64,000 bases of DNA, taken from Psychroserpens burtonensis DSM 12212 (GTDB lineage Bacteria; Bacteroidota; Bacteroidia; Flavobacteriales; Flavobacteriaceae). Position numbers and translations under genes: made by a program. Shown piece by piece: positions 27,183 to 36,192 of the stretch. The first letter of the stretch is position 1. The number at the start of each line of letters is the position of its first letter. Location: the NCBI RefSeq assembly GCF_000425305.1, contig NZ_AUDE01000020.1, forward strand, positions 1 to 64,000, given 5' to 3'. The notes under the pieces are model-generated. The model was given only the letters and a program-made list of their open reading frames with translations, was not told the DNA's origin and ran no database searches.

Positions 27183-28595
27183 CTACTTTTTAGCTTGTAG
27201 AATAATTTGTTTCACTGTAGGTTTTTGCATTACTTTTGGGAATAATTCTTCCATGATGTACCCAAATTCGTGATTTAAGAGTACTGCGTTTTTAAGGTGA
27301 TAATGACCCTTACTATGCTCATGAAGTGTGAAATTTAAACCAGCCAAGCGAAATTCAATTTCTGCTGTTTCCGGATGAAACTCTGCTGCTTGAATTAAAT
27401 TTAAAATAGCAGCTTCAAATTCACCCAAAGCAATAAGAATATCTGCTCTAGATAACCATGTTTGGAGTTCATAATTACCTAAATCTAAAGTTTTTTTATA
27501 ACCACGTTCTGCTTCTTCAAGAAAGTTAAGACGCCAGTTAATTTGGGCATAGAGTTTCCAATAGATGGCATTCTCACTATCAATATTTATTGCTTTATTA
27601 ATATAAAATAAAGCTTTTTGATAGTTCTTTTGTTTGTTATAGAATTTGGTAATTGCAATCCAACCTTTATCCAATAAAGGATCTTCATGTACAGTTTTGT
27701 AATAGGACTGGACAGCTAAATCATATTTCTCTAATTTGTCGTAGCAGTAACCAATTCTAAGTAAGGCAAATGAGGTTGGCTCATCTAAAGCCAAGGTGAT
27801 TTTATAATTTTCTATTGCTTCGAGATATTGTTTTTTCTTTTCTAGAACCTTACCCTTTTCAAGATAAGCACCAACAAAACTATCATCTGAGATAATAGCA
27901 AATTCAAAAGCTGCTAGCGCTTTGTCTAATTCTTTTACAGTTACATATTGGCGTCCTAATTGATGCCAAGCGACTTCGCAATAGGGGTTTTTGTCCAAGT
28001 ATGCATTTATAAATGTAATAGCATCCTCGTTCTCATCCAAAAAATCATAACAATAGATAACGTTATATAACGCCGAATAATCTTCTAAGTCAATATCTAA
28101 ACACTTTTTGAAATATATTTTAGCATTTTCAAATTGATCTAAAAACAAATACTCCATGCCTATTAAAGCGTATAAATCGCCAATACCCTCATCATCATCT
28201 GGAGCTAGATCTAAAGCAATCAATAAGGTATTTACCGCTTTTTCGTGCTCATCCTGTTTCGATAGCACATTAGCTTTCTGAATATAAACTTCTTCGTTAG
28301 TCGGCTCTAAGATATGAAGTGCCTCAAGTGTCTTATTAGCCTCCTCAAATTTATTTTCTAAGACAAAAATTTCAGTCTGAAATAACTTTAAGTTTATAGA
28401 TGTGGGATGCTGGTCAAGACCTAATTTAATAGCTTTTTTTGCCAACGCTATTTTCCCTATTTCTAAATAGTGATGAATAATGTTTTCAAATTCATCTGAA
28501 TCAAAGAACAAAACAGTATTCGTTTTGAGCATCGATTCAAACTTTTTAAGCGATATATTATAATTGTCTTCCGGTAGACCAAACTCCATAAGCAA
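27183..28595 (-). CDS. Tetratricopeptide repeat protein
   Basis: A 470-residue all-helical protein made of about ten to eleven TPR-like units; examples are ALAAFEFAIISDDSFVGAYL, LEAIENYKITLALDEPTSFA and KALFYINKAINIDSENAIYW. There is no signal peptide and no other domain, so it is a cytoplasmic scaffold or co-chaperone-type protein. The start could be at 28595 or the ATG two codons downstream. It lies 83 bp upstream of the DUF368 pair on the same strand. The partner is unknown. Confidence 0.85.
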   Translation of the reverse strand: MLMEFGLPEDNYNISLKKFESMLKTNTVLFFDSDEFENIIHHYLEIGKIALAKKAIKLGLDQHPTSINLKLFQTEIFVLENKFEEANKTLEALHILEPTNEEVYIQKANVLSKQDEHEKAVNTLLIALDLAPDDDEGIGDLYALIGMEYLFLDQFENAKIYFKKCLDIDLEDYSALYNVIYCYDFLDENEDAITFINAYLDKNPYCEVAWHQLGRQYVTVKELDKALAAFEFAIISDDSFVGAYLEKGKVLEKKKQYLEAIENYKITLALDEPTSFALLRIGYCYDKLEKYDLAVQSYYKTVHEDPLLDKGWIAITKFYNKQKNYQKALFYINKAINIDSENAIYWKLYAQINWRLNFLEEAERGYKKTLDLGNYELQTWLSRADILIALGEFEAAILNLIQAAEFHPETAEIEFRLAGLNFTLHEHSKGHYHLKNAVLLNHEFGYIMEELFPKVMQKPTVKQIILQAKK

Positions 28596-28758
28596 GTAGA
28601 ATTGTTTGTTTAAATAAATGTACAGTTATCACGGTTGGGTTTTGTTTTTTTAGTTTAATGTTTTTAACAAAATAGTTAACAGTTATACTAATTATTAAAG
28701 TATTGTTGTTTAAGTTACTAAAAATTAGGTTATTAACCTACCTAATCTGAATGGTATT

Positions 28759-29940
28759 TTATACCAAAATAGAATCCAAAACACGAGTTATTATCATACA
28801 TCCTTTGATGATTTCATCGTTTGAGATTGTTAAAGGAGGCGATATCCTAATGGCTTTAGGTTCAAAAAGCAACCAAAACAGAATTAAACCTTCATCTTTA
28901 CATTTTAAAACGACTTCATTTGTAATGTCTGCAGACTGAGTAATTGCAGCTAACATTAAACCGCGTCCACGAATTTCTGTAATCAAAGGATGTTTTAAAT
29001 GTTGACGAATCAAGGCTTCTTTTTCCAAAGTTTGAGACATTAGATTACTCTCTGTAATTTCTTTTAATGTTGCTAAAGCAGCAGCCGCAATAACAGGATG
29101 ACCACCAAACGTTGTTATGTGACCAAGTTTCGGGTTATCCTGAAGTAAATCCATATATTTTGAAGACGATGTAAATGCTCCAATTGGCATTCCGCCGCCT
29201 AGGCCTTTACCAGTAACCAAAATATCTGGAACACAGTTGTAGTGTTCAAAACCAAATAATTTTCCTGTACGTCCAATACCAGGTTGAATCTCATCTAATA
29301 TTAACAAAGCACCAACAGCATCACATTGTTTTCTAACTTTTTCTAGATAACCATCTTTGGGTTCTATAAAACCAGCACCACCTTGAATAGTTTCTAAAAT
29401 AACCGCAGCTGTTTTAGTGGTAATTTGTGATAACTCTTCTTGTGCATTAAACGTTATAAACTTCACATCTGGAATTAATGGTCTAAATACTTGTTTGCGT
29501 TCTTCAAATCCCATAACACTCAAAGCTCCCATTGTATTGCCATGGTAAGCGTGATGTGCAGCAATAATTTCACTTCTACCAGTAACTCGTCTAGCGAGCT
29601 TTAATGCACCATCAATAGCTTCTGTCCCAGAATTTGTTAAATATGTTTTTTCTAATGGCTTAGGAAGATGACTCGCCATTAATTTGGTTAATTCTACTGC
29701 AGGTTCTTGGATATATTCCCCATAAACCATCACATGTAAATACTTGTCCAATTGATTTTTAATAGCCTCAATAACTTTTGGATGTCTGTGCCCTAAGCTG
29801 CAAGCAGATACGCCTGCAACAAAATCTAAATATGCTTTTTGGTTGGTATCATAAATATAAGAACCTTCCGCATGAGAAATCGTCATAGCCAGAGGGTGAG
29901 GAGTAGTTTGTGCTTGGTATTTGAAAAAGTCTGATGTCAT
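28759..29940 (-). CDS. Class III pyridoxal-phosphate aminotransferase
   Basis: A 393-residue acetylornithine/GABA-type aminotransferase. It has LDFVAGVSACSLGHRHP near 39-55, TNSGTEAIDGALKLAR at about 101-116, the cofactor Asp in LLILDEIQPGIGRTG at about 208-222 and the Schiff-base Lys in VTGKGLGGGMPIG at about 243-255. Length is normal. The start overlaps the OstA gene stop by one base, a stable flavobacterial pairing by my recollection. The amino donor and acceptor cannot be deduced. It is not the DegT-type KdnA expected to partner kdnB. Confidence 0.9.
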   Translation of the reverse strand: MTSDFFKYQAQTTPHPLAMTISHAEGSYIYDTNQKAYLDFVAGVSACSLGHRHPKVIEAIKNQLDKYLHVMVYGEYIQEPAVELTKLMASHLPKPLEKTYLTNSGTEAIDGALKLARRVTGRSEIIAAHHAYHGNTMGALSVMGFEERKQVFRPLIPDVKFITFNAQEELSQITTKTAAVILETIQGGAGFIEPKDGYLEKVRKQCDAVGALLILDEIQPGIGRTGKLFGFEHYNCVPDILVTGKGLGGGMPIGAFTSSSKYMDLLQDNPKLGHITTFGGHPVIAAAALATLKEITESNLMSQTLEKEALIRQHLKHPLITEIRGRGLMLAAITQSADITNEVVLKCKDEGLILFWLLFEPKAIRISPPLTISNDEIIKGCMIITRVLDSILV

Positions 29941-31745
29941 TAATTGCCTTTTTTAATCAAAGGTTTGTTAAATGTTCTATTTATCTTTTGAAGGGATTTC
30001 GTTTTTGTTTTAGATGTATTGAGTGGTGTAGGGAGTTGTCTACCAGCTTTATTGACTTCGTCTTTATCTTTTTTACCCGCTTCTTCAATACGCTTTAATA
30101 GTGCTTCATCAATAAACTCTTCATCTTCAATATAAGGTTCTAATCCCTTTATTATTGGGAGAATCAGTGGTGGATCATCACTAAATAGGTCTTCAACACT
30201 TTTGGGTTGCTCGTCGCCTCGCCAATCAAATCCTCTAAATAGTCTAGCATTCTTCGGAAATTGGGGTTCCGGATAAATCTCGCCATCTACCTGATTAACA
30301 AGTGTTACTAGTTTATATGGTCCATCAAATTGTAGATTGATGCTTCCAGATTTAGATTTATTAATTCCAACTAAGGTGTCGTTGTCATCTCTACTGTAGA
30401 ATATGATTTCTGCATTTTTGATAATATCAACATTATAGAGTTCATTGTTTTCAAATAAACCAATTAACCGCTGACCTTTAATTTGATTAAAACCACTACC
30501 TAAAGAGTCTTTGCTAATTAGAAACGCATTATTGAATACTTTTAAAGAGTCTAATTCTTCTTTTTCTACATTAGAAATTAGATGTATAGAATCTCCAGAC
30601 ATTTGATTACCTAAATTCCAAATCAAAGGTTTTCTTTTGATTGAAAAGGCATCACCAGTATTAAATCGCTTGATATTAATAAGCTGTGTCAAACCAGATT
30701 CACGATTTGCATGGATAGAATCTGCTTTACCACTCATATCACTTTTAAACATCTTTGCATTGTAATAAGCTCTTGTAATTCTGTGTTCAGGCTCGCCTGT
30801 AACCATTAATTTATCTGCATGAATGTATAACGAATCGTTTTCTTGAATGGTTATTGCCAAAGCTCGTTTTGTTATAAACAGAGAATCTTTATCTCTAAAG
30901 ACTTCACCGTGGTGGCCTTTGATAATAGTTTTATTAACAGTATCAGTAATTGTAATATTATTATCCGCAGAGGCAAAGCTTCGCTTTCTATCAAAATATA
31001 AACTATCACCTTCTATTTGTAGGTTATCGTAGTCAATTTTAGAGTTTTTTATAAAATGTCCAATATCGTTGTTAGTGTCGTAGAATCCACGTTCTGAATA
31101 GACTTTACTAGCCTCACCAATAATGGTTGAAGGACCATACATATAAGCGTGGCCATTTTCAGAATAAAAATCGAGCTGATTTGTTTCTAGAGTGTATTTA
31201 GGATTTACCAACACCACATCTTTAAGAAAACGATATTTACTTTGGTTCATATCATATCGACCAATTTGACTTGTAATCGTACCCGATGAATCTCTAACCA
31301 CTTTCCCTCTACTATTATAAAACGCTTGCTGTGTGAAGCGATTAAAGTATAGTGTATCTGTGGTTAGCGTAGATTGTGGTTCTGTTAAGACCACCTTTCC
31401 AGCTGCAATTGCCAATTGTGTAATACCACTATATTCTACATAATCTGAAGTCATATTGATCGTATCACCTTGCTTCATTCTCACATTACTATACGCTTCA
31501 ATGAAGTCTTCATTTTGATAATACAAGGCTTTGTCACACCACATGTCTATCCCTTCGTGAACGATATGAATTTGACCTTGATTACTACGAACAAAAGTGG
31601 TAACGTTTTCTCCTTTTAAAGAGTCTCTAACCGTAAAACCAGAATATTCTATAAAAATTTTCTTTGGTGGCTGCGCATTGGAGAGTGCTGTTGAAAAACA
31701 ACATATAATGAGTAGTATAAATCTAAGCGTAAGATGCAAGGTCAT
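29940..31745 (-). CDS. OstA/LptA-like LPS transport protein
   Basis: A 601-residue periplasmic protein with a signal peptide ending ALSNA|Q at about residue 24. The mature part is a long run of beta strands of the OstA/LptA type: MWCDKALYYQNEDFIEAYSNVRMKQG-like and LTTDTLYFNRFTQQAFYNSRGKVV-like segments repeat several times. The C-terminal 100 residues are charged and partly disordered, with a basic tail. By family it bridges lipopolysaccharide from the inner to the outer membrane, and it is longer than E. coli LptA, as is usual in this phylum. It is the first gene of the transcript with the class III aminotransferase. Confidence 0.85.
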   Translation of the reverse strand: MTLHLTLRFILLIICCFSTALSNAQPPKKIFIEYSGFTVRDSLKGENVTTFVRSNQGQIHIVHEGIDMWCDKALYYQNEDFIEAYSNVRMKQGDTINMTSDYVEYSGITQLAIAAGKVVLTEPQSTLTTDTLYFNRFTQQAFYNSRGKVVRDSSGTITSQIGRYDMNQSKYRFLKDVVLVNPKYTLETNQLDFYSENGHAYMYGPSTIIGEASKVYSERGFYDTNNDIGHFIKNSKIDYDNLQIEGDSLYFDRKRSFASADNNITITDTVNKTIIKGHHGEVFRDKDSLFITKRALAITIQENDSLYIHADKLMVTGEPEHRITRAYYNAKMFKSDMSGKADSIHANRESGLTQLINIKRFNTGDAFSIKRKPLIWNLGNQMSGDSIHLISNVEKEELDSLKVFNNAFLISKDSLGSGFNQIKGQRLIGLFENNELYNVDIIKNAEIIFYSRDDNDTLVGINKSKSGSINLQFDGPYKLVTLVNQVDGEIYPEPQFPKNARLFRGFDWRGDEQPKSVEDLFSDDPPLILPIIKGLEPYIEDEEFIDEALLKRIEEAGKKDKDEVNKAGRQLPTPLNTSKTKTKSLQKINRTFNKPLIKKGN

Positions 31746-32055
31746 ATAATTTGCTCAAAAATAGCTATTATCTCTTCGGAAATATCTGAGTTAACAGATT
31801 TTTAGTAGATTATTTTGATGTTGGCTGGTTGTCGCGTTTAGAAACACCGAGCTTTAACAGACATTTATAGATAAATTTTAATTAAATAGTTTAGCGCTGA
31901 ACTTTTCTAGAGAGAGGTAGGCGTTACTATTGGAGACTCATAATTTATCTAGAATTTATAAGCGCATAAACCTGTACTAATTCGTGAAATCCTTTTAAAA
32001 AAAAAGAGATATTATTTTACTAATATCTCGTGCTTATTATGTTTAATTCTAAATA
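31746..32055. other. Intergenic spacer between purA and OstA genes
   Basis: This 310-bp gap holds the purA terminator hairpin at its right end (31997-32029) and one copy of the dispersed word CTTCGGAA at 31774-31781, just upstream of the OstA gene. I see no other gene or RNA in it. Confidence 0.5.
31997..32029 (-). terminator. Rho-independent terminator of the relA-fur-purA transcript
   Basis: On the minus strand a nine-base stem GAGATATTA / TAATATCTC (32006-32029) with a six-base loop is followed by nine consecutive T. It lies 26 bases past the purA stop. Confidence 0.85.
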
Positions 32056-33327
32056 CTATCGATTAATAGTCTGAGTCCTATCTGGTCCTACAGAAACAAT
32101 AGTAATAGGAATCTCTAATTCTTTTTCTAAAAATGCTATATATGCATTCAATTCCGAAGGAAATTGAGACACCTCACGCATTTTTGTCAAATCTTCTTTC
32201 CAGCCTTTAAAATCTGTATAAATAGGAGTGACGTTTTCTTCTTCTATATTGAATGGCAAATGCGTAATAGTCTGCCCTTTGTATTTGTAAGTAGTACACA
32301 CTTTTAAGGTTTTAAATCCAGAAAGGACATCCCCTTTCATCATACTTAACTGTGTGACGCCATTAATTTGACAAGCATATTTAAGTGCAACTAAATCTAA
32401 CCAACCGCAACGTCTTGGTCTTCCAGTAACGGCACCAAACTCACGACCAATACGAGCCATTTCTGCACCAACCTCGTCAAATAATTCAGTAGGAAACGGG
32501 CCAGAACCTACACGAGTTGTGTATGCTTTGAAGATCCCAAATACTTCACCAATTTTGTTTGGTGCTACACCTAAACCTGTACATGCTCCAGAAGCAGTTG
32601 TGTTTGATGATGTAACAAAAGGATATGTTCCAAAGTCAATATCTAATAATGAACCTTGGGCACCTTCTGCTAGTATTGGCTTTCCAGCTTTTAAGGCTTG
32701 GTTTAAATACTCTTCGCTATCTATGAATTGTAATTCTTTTAAACGCTCTACAGCTGTAAAGAATTCATCTTCCATTTCTTTTAAATCATATTGAATATCT
32801 ACATTATAGAATCCAATCATGGCTTCATGCTTATTTGCTAAAGCTCTATATTTTTCTTTCCAATTTGGTAATTCTAGATCGCCAATTCTAATTCCGTTAC
32901 GACCAGTTTTATCCATATATGTTGGACCAATACCTTTTAGAGTAGAGCCAATTTTAGCTTTACCTTTAGAGGTTTCTGATGCAGCATCTAATAACCGATG
33001 CGTAGGAAGAATTACATGTGCTTTTCTAGAAATAATTAGATTTGACTTGTAGTCTAACTTAAACTGGTCTAATCCGTCTAATTCTTGCACAAACACAACA
33101 GGATCAATGACGACACCGTTACCAATAACATTCATAGACTCTTTATGAAAAATCCCAGAAGGAATCGTTCTTAATACATGTTTAATTCCGTCAAATTCTA
33201 AAGTGTGACCTGCATTTGGTCCTCCTTGAAAACGAGCAATAATATTGTATTTTGAGGTGAGTACATCAACAATTTTTCCTTTGCCTTCGTCGCCCCATTG
33301 TAATCCTAGTAGTAAATCTACTGCCAT
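32056..33327 (-). CDS. purA: Adenylosuccinate synthetase
   Basis: The enzyme joins IMP and aspartate with GTP in AMP synthesis. The ATG at 33327 is chosen because it starts MAVDLLLGLQWGDEGKGKIV, the family N-terminus with the GDEGKGK phosphate loop at 12-18, and gives 423 residues, the usual length; a longer frame would run into fur. GGPNAGHT at about 36-43, GIGPTYMDK, and TRVGSGPFPTEL are further signatures. The C-terminus TIVSVGPDRTQTI is conserved. fur ends 7 bp upstream, and the order relA/spoT, fur, purA is common in Flavobacteriaceae. Confidence 0.97.
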   Translation of the reverse strand: MAVDLLLGLQWGDEGKGKIVDVLTSKYNIIARFQGGPNAGHTLEFDGIKHVLRTIPSGIFHKESMNVIGNGVVIDPVVFVQELDGLDQFKLDYKSNLIISRKAHVILPTHRLLDAASETSKGKAKIGSTLKGIGPTYMDKTGRNGIRIGDLELPNWKEKYRALANKHEAMIGFYNVDIQYDLKEMEDEFFTAVERLKELQFIDSEEYLNQALKAGKPILAEGAQGSLLDIDFGTYPFVTSSNTTASGACTGLGVAPNKIGEVFGIFKAYTTRVGSGPFPTELFDEVGAEMARIGREFGAVTGRPRRCGWLDLVALKYACQINGVTQLSMMKGDVLSGFKTLKVCTTYKYKGQTITHLPFNIEEENVTPIYTDFKGWKEDLTKMREVSQFPSELNAYIAFLEKELEIPITIVSVGPDRTQTINR

Positions 33328-33334
33328 TGTGTAA

Positions 33335-33829
33335 TTAGTTTGTTGGTTTGTTTTTTGTTCCGTAGAAATAAAGAGAATGGTTAGAGATAGAAATATCAAA
33401 AACTTCCTCTATGGTTTTTTTGATAGATTGAATGCGAGGATCACAAAACTCTATGACTTCACCAGTATCTGTCATTATAACATGATCATGTTGTTTGTCA
33501 AAATAAGATTTCTCGTAATGCGCTTGGTTTTGGCCAAACTGATGCTTTCTAACCAAAGCACACTCCATTAAAATTTCAATGGTGTTGTAAAGGGTCGCTC
33601 GACTTACACGATAGTTTTTATTTTTCATTTTGATATATAAAGATTCTATATCAAAGTGTTCTTCACTATCATAAATTTCCTGAAGAATTGCATAGCGTTC
33701 AGGAGTTTTTCTATGGCCTTTATCTTCTAGGAATTTTGTAAAAACGTTTTTTACAATCTCTTGGTTAGTCTGTGCTGTTTTTTCACTCATTTTTAACTCG
33801 TGTTGAGTTTTCAATTCATCAGGCTTCAA
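33335..33829 (-). CDS. fur: Fur-family transcriptional regulator
   Basis: A 164-residue Fur family metalloregulator with a winged helix at about 30-100 ([32 protein letters not shown]) and a metal-sensing domain. The [10 protein letters not shown] and [15 protein letters not shown] segments match Fur. The CxxC zinc site usual after HDH is replaced by TDTG, so structural zinc is likely absent. A second ATG at 33790 is an alternative start. It lies between relA/spoT and purA, in the same direction. Target metal is inferred to be iron by family, but other metals or peroxide sensing are possible. Confidence 0.88.
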   Translation of the reverse strand: MKPDELKTQHELKMSEKTAQTNQEIVKNVFTKFLEDKGHRKTPERYAILQEIYDSEEHFDIESLYIKMKNKNYRVSRATLYNTIEILMECALVRKHQFGQNQAHYEKSYFDKQHDHVIMTDTGEVIEFCDPRIQSIKKTIEEVFDISISNHSLYFYGTKNKPTN

Positions 33830-33898
33830 ATTTACACATTTTTACACCAAATAAATTATAAATTTTTGCCAAAAAAAGCACATTGGTTTTTTTGATTT

Positions 33899-36103
33899 TT
33901 AAATTCTATTTACTTTATCAATTCCGTTAATTTTTTTCAAATTATCAATGAGTTTTTTTAGTATCGTAATATTAGGAACAACAACGTTTATCTTCCCTGT
34001 GAAAATACCATCATTAGACTCAAAGCTAATACTTTTCATATCGACATGCATATTAGAAGAGATGACTTGTGTTATGTTGTTTACTAATCCTAAGTCATCA
34101 ATTCCCGATAGTTTTATTTGAGTTGCAAACACTTCTTGAGAAGAATCTATCCATTTGGCTATCATGACGCGATATTCATAATTAGATTGCATGCTTAGGG
34201 CATTTGGACAATTTTTTTTATGAACTTTAATTCCATCATTTATCGTTAGAAACCCAAATACTGGATCTCCAGGAATAGGATTACAACAGGTCGATAACTT
34301 ATAATCTAATTTTTCTTCTTCTTTACCAAAAACCAGCTGGTCATATTTTGATGTAATCTCGTCTTTGTCAAGATCTGGTGCAACTGAAGGTTTACGAATT
34401 TTATTCTTAATATAATTCATAAACATATTGCTCTTAGACGACGCGTAGTCTTTTAGCATTGGGTTGTCTATAGTGCCAATTCCAACGCGATAAAAGAGAT
34501 CTAAACTTGTTTTTAATTTAAAATGAGTAACCATTTCGTTAACTGATTTCTCATCCAATGCAATTTTGAGTTGTTTGAGTTTTCGTCTAAGGATTTCTTT
34601 GCCTTCTTCTGCAGCGTCTTTTTTATCTGCTTTAAGCGCTGATTTTATCTTACTCAGTGCTCTAGCGGTTGTTGCATAATCCAGCCAGTTCCGGTTTGGT
34701 TTTATCGTTTCCGAAGTTAAAATTTCAACTTGATCTCCACTATTGAGCACGTGACTTAATGGTACGAGTCTGCCATTTACTTTTGCGCCTTTAGTTTTCA
34801 TACCAACTTGAGTATGTACACTAAATGCAAAATCAAGAGGTGTAGCTCCTTTAGGTAAAGATTTTATATCTCCTTTGGGTGAGAATACAAATATTTCTTT
34901 TGAATAGAGATTGAGCTTAAACTGCTCCACAAAATCGACAGCATTCGTTTCGTTGCTTTCTAAGGCTTCTTGTAATTTATTAATCCAGGTGTCCAGAGCA
35001 TCTTCTGTATTTCCTTCTTTATATTTATAATGTGCAGCGTAGCCTTTCTCTGCAATTTCATTCATTCGTTCGCTTCTAACTTGTACTTCTACCCATCTGT
35101 TTTTTGGACCCATTACCGTAATATGAAGTGCCTCATAACCGGTTGATTTAGGTGATGAAATCCAATCGCGAAGACGAGTTGGGTTAGGTGTAAAATGATC
35201 TGTTACAATAGAATAAATTTTCCAAGCAAGGAACTTTTCGTTTTTAATATCTGATTTATAAATAATTCTAACCGCAAACTTGTCGTAGACCTCATCAAAA
35301 TCTACACCCTGTTTCACAATTTTTTTTCTAATGGAATAAATAGATTTTGGTCGGCCTTTAATGTCATAGTTTAAACCTTCTTTATCCAAAGAATCTACAA
35401 TAACTTTAGAAAAGGCTTTGATATATTCATCTTGTTCCTTTTTGCTTTCCTGCATCTTTTCTAAGATGTCATTATAGACTTCAGGCTCAGTGTATTTCAT
35501 ACCGAGATCTTCAAGTTCGGTTTTGATATTATACAACCCTATTCTGTGGGCTAAAGGCGCGTAGATGTATAAGGTTTCTGAAGCAATTTTCTCTTGCTTG
35601 TCAAGTCTCATCGAGTCCATGGTTTGCATATTATGGAGACGGTCTGCAATTTTAATAATGATAACACGTACATCATCATTAAGGGTCAATAACATTTTAC
35701 GAAAATTCTCTGCTTGGGTAGACACATCTGTCTCTTTGCTCAATGATGAAATCTTTGTTAAGCCATCAACAATGCGAGCAACAGTTTCTCCAAAGAGACG
35801 TGCAATATCATTTTTTGTATAATCTGCACTGTCCTCAACAACGTCATGGAGTAGGGCAGCAGCAATACTTGTGGCATCTAATCCAATCTCACTCGCCACA
35901 ATTCTTGCCACAGCAATAGGATGAAAAATATAAGCTTCTCCAGACTTACGTCGCTGGTCTTTATGCGCATCTAAGGCCACTTCAAACGCTTGGCGAATGA
36001 GTTTTTTATCCTCTTTTGTAAGTGTTTGATAACTTACTTTAAGGAGGTTTTTGTAGGCTTTTGCAATCTCTGCATTTTCTTTTTCTATAGCTTCCTCTGT
36101 CAT
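33899..36103 (-). CDS. Bifunctional (p)ppGpp synthetase/hydrolase
   Basis: A 734-residue RelA/SpoT homologue that makes and degrades the alarmone (p)ppGpp. The HD hydrolase has KSGEAYIFHPIAVA at about 57-70, LLHDVVEDS at about 84-92 and KIADRLHNM at about 150-158. The synthetase region has KGRPKSIYSIRKK and FDEVYDKFAVRIIY at about 254-294. A TGS domain (IFVFSPKGDIKSLPKGAT) is at about 400-417 and an ACT domain at about 655-734, with a CCNPIPGD zinc-type motif at about 615. All parts look intact, so both activities are expected. It is upstream of fur and purA on the same strand. Confidence 0.95.
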   Translation of the reverse strand: MTEEAIEKENAEIAKAYKNLLKVSYQTLTKEDKKLIRQAFEVALDAHKDQRRKSGEAYIFHPIAVARIVASEIGLDATSIAAALLHDVVEDSADYTKNDIARLFGETVARIVDGLTKISSLSKETDVSTQAENFRKMLLTLNDDVRVIIIKIADRLHNMQTMDSMRLDKQEKIASETLYIYAPLAHRIGLYNIKTELEDLGMKYTEPEVYNDILEKMQESKKEQDEYIKAFSKVIVDSLDKEGLNYDIKGRPKSIYSIRKKIVKQGVDFDEVYDKFAVRIIYKSDIKNEKFLAWKIYSIVTDHFTPNPTRLRDWISSPKSTGYEALHITVMGPKNRWVEVQVRSERMNEIAEKGYAAHYKYKEGNTEDALDTWINKLQEALESNETNAVDFVEQFKLNLYSKEIFVFSPKGDIKSLPKGATPLDFAFSVHTQVGMKTKGAKVNGRLVPLSHVLNSGDQVEILTSETIKPNRNWLDYATTARALSKIKSALKADKKDAAEEGKEILRRKLKQLKIALDEKSVNEMVTHFKLKTSLDLFYRVGIGTIDNPMLKDYASSKSNMFMNYIKNKIRKPSVAPDLDKDEITSKYDQLVFGKEEEKLDYKLSTCCNPIPGDPVFGFLTINDGIKVHKKNCPNALSMQSNYEYRVMIAKWIDSSQEVFATQIKLSGIDDLGLVNNITQVISSNMHVDMKSISFESNDGIFTGKINVVVPNITILKKLIDNLKKINGIDKVNRI

Positions 36104-36192
36104 AGAACTAAAGTAAGAATAACATATGTAATGTGCAATGAGTTTTAGGGGTTTTGTTTTAAGAAGTTTACAAAACCCATTGAATTATTATT

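Noticed and set aside
28759-29940. Class III aminotransferase as the missing KdnA
   Set aside because: Its fold and motifs are of the acetylornithine class and it lies in a different operon; KdnA is of the DegT class.
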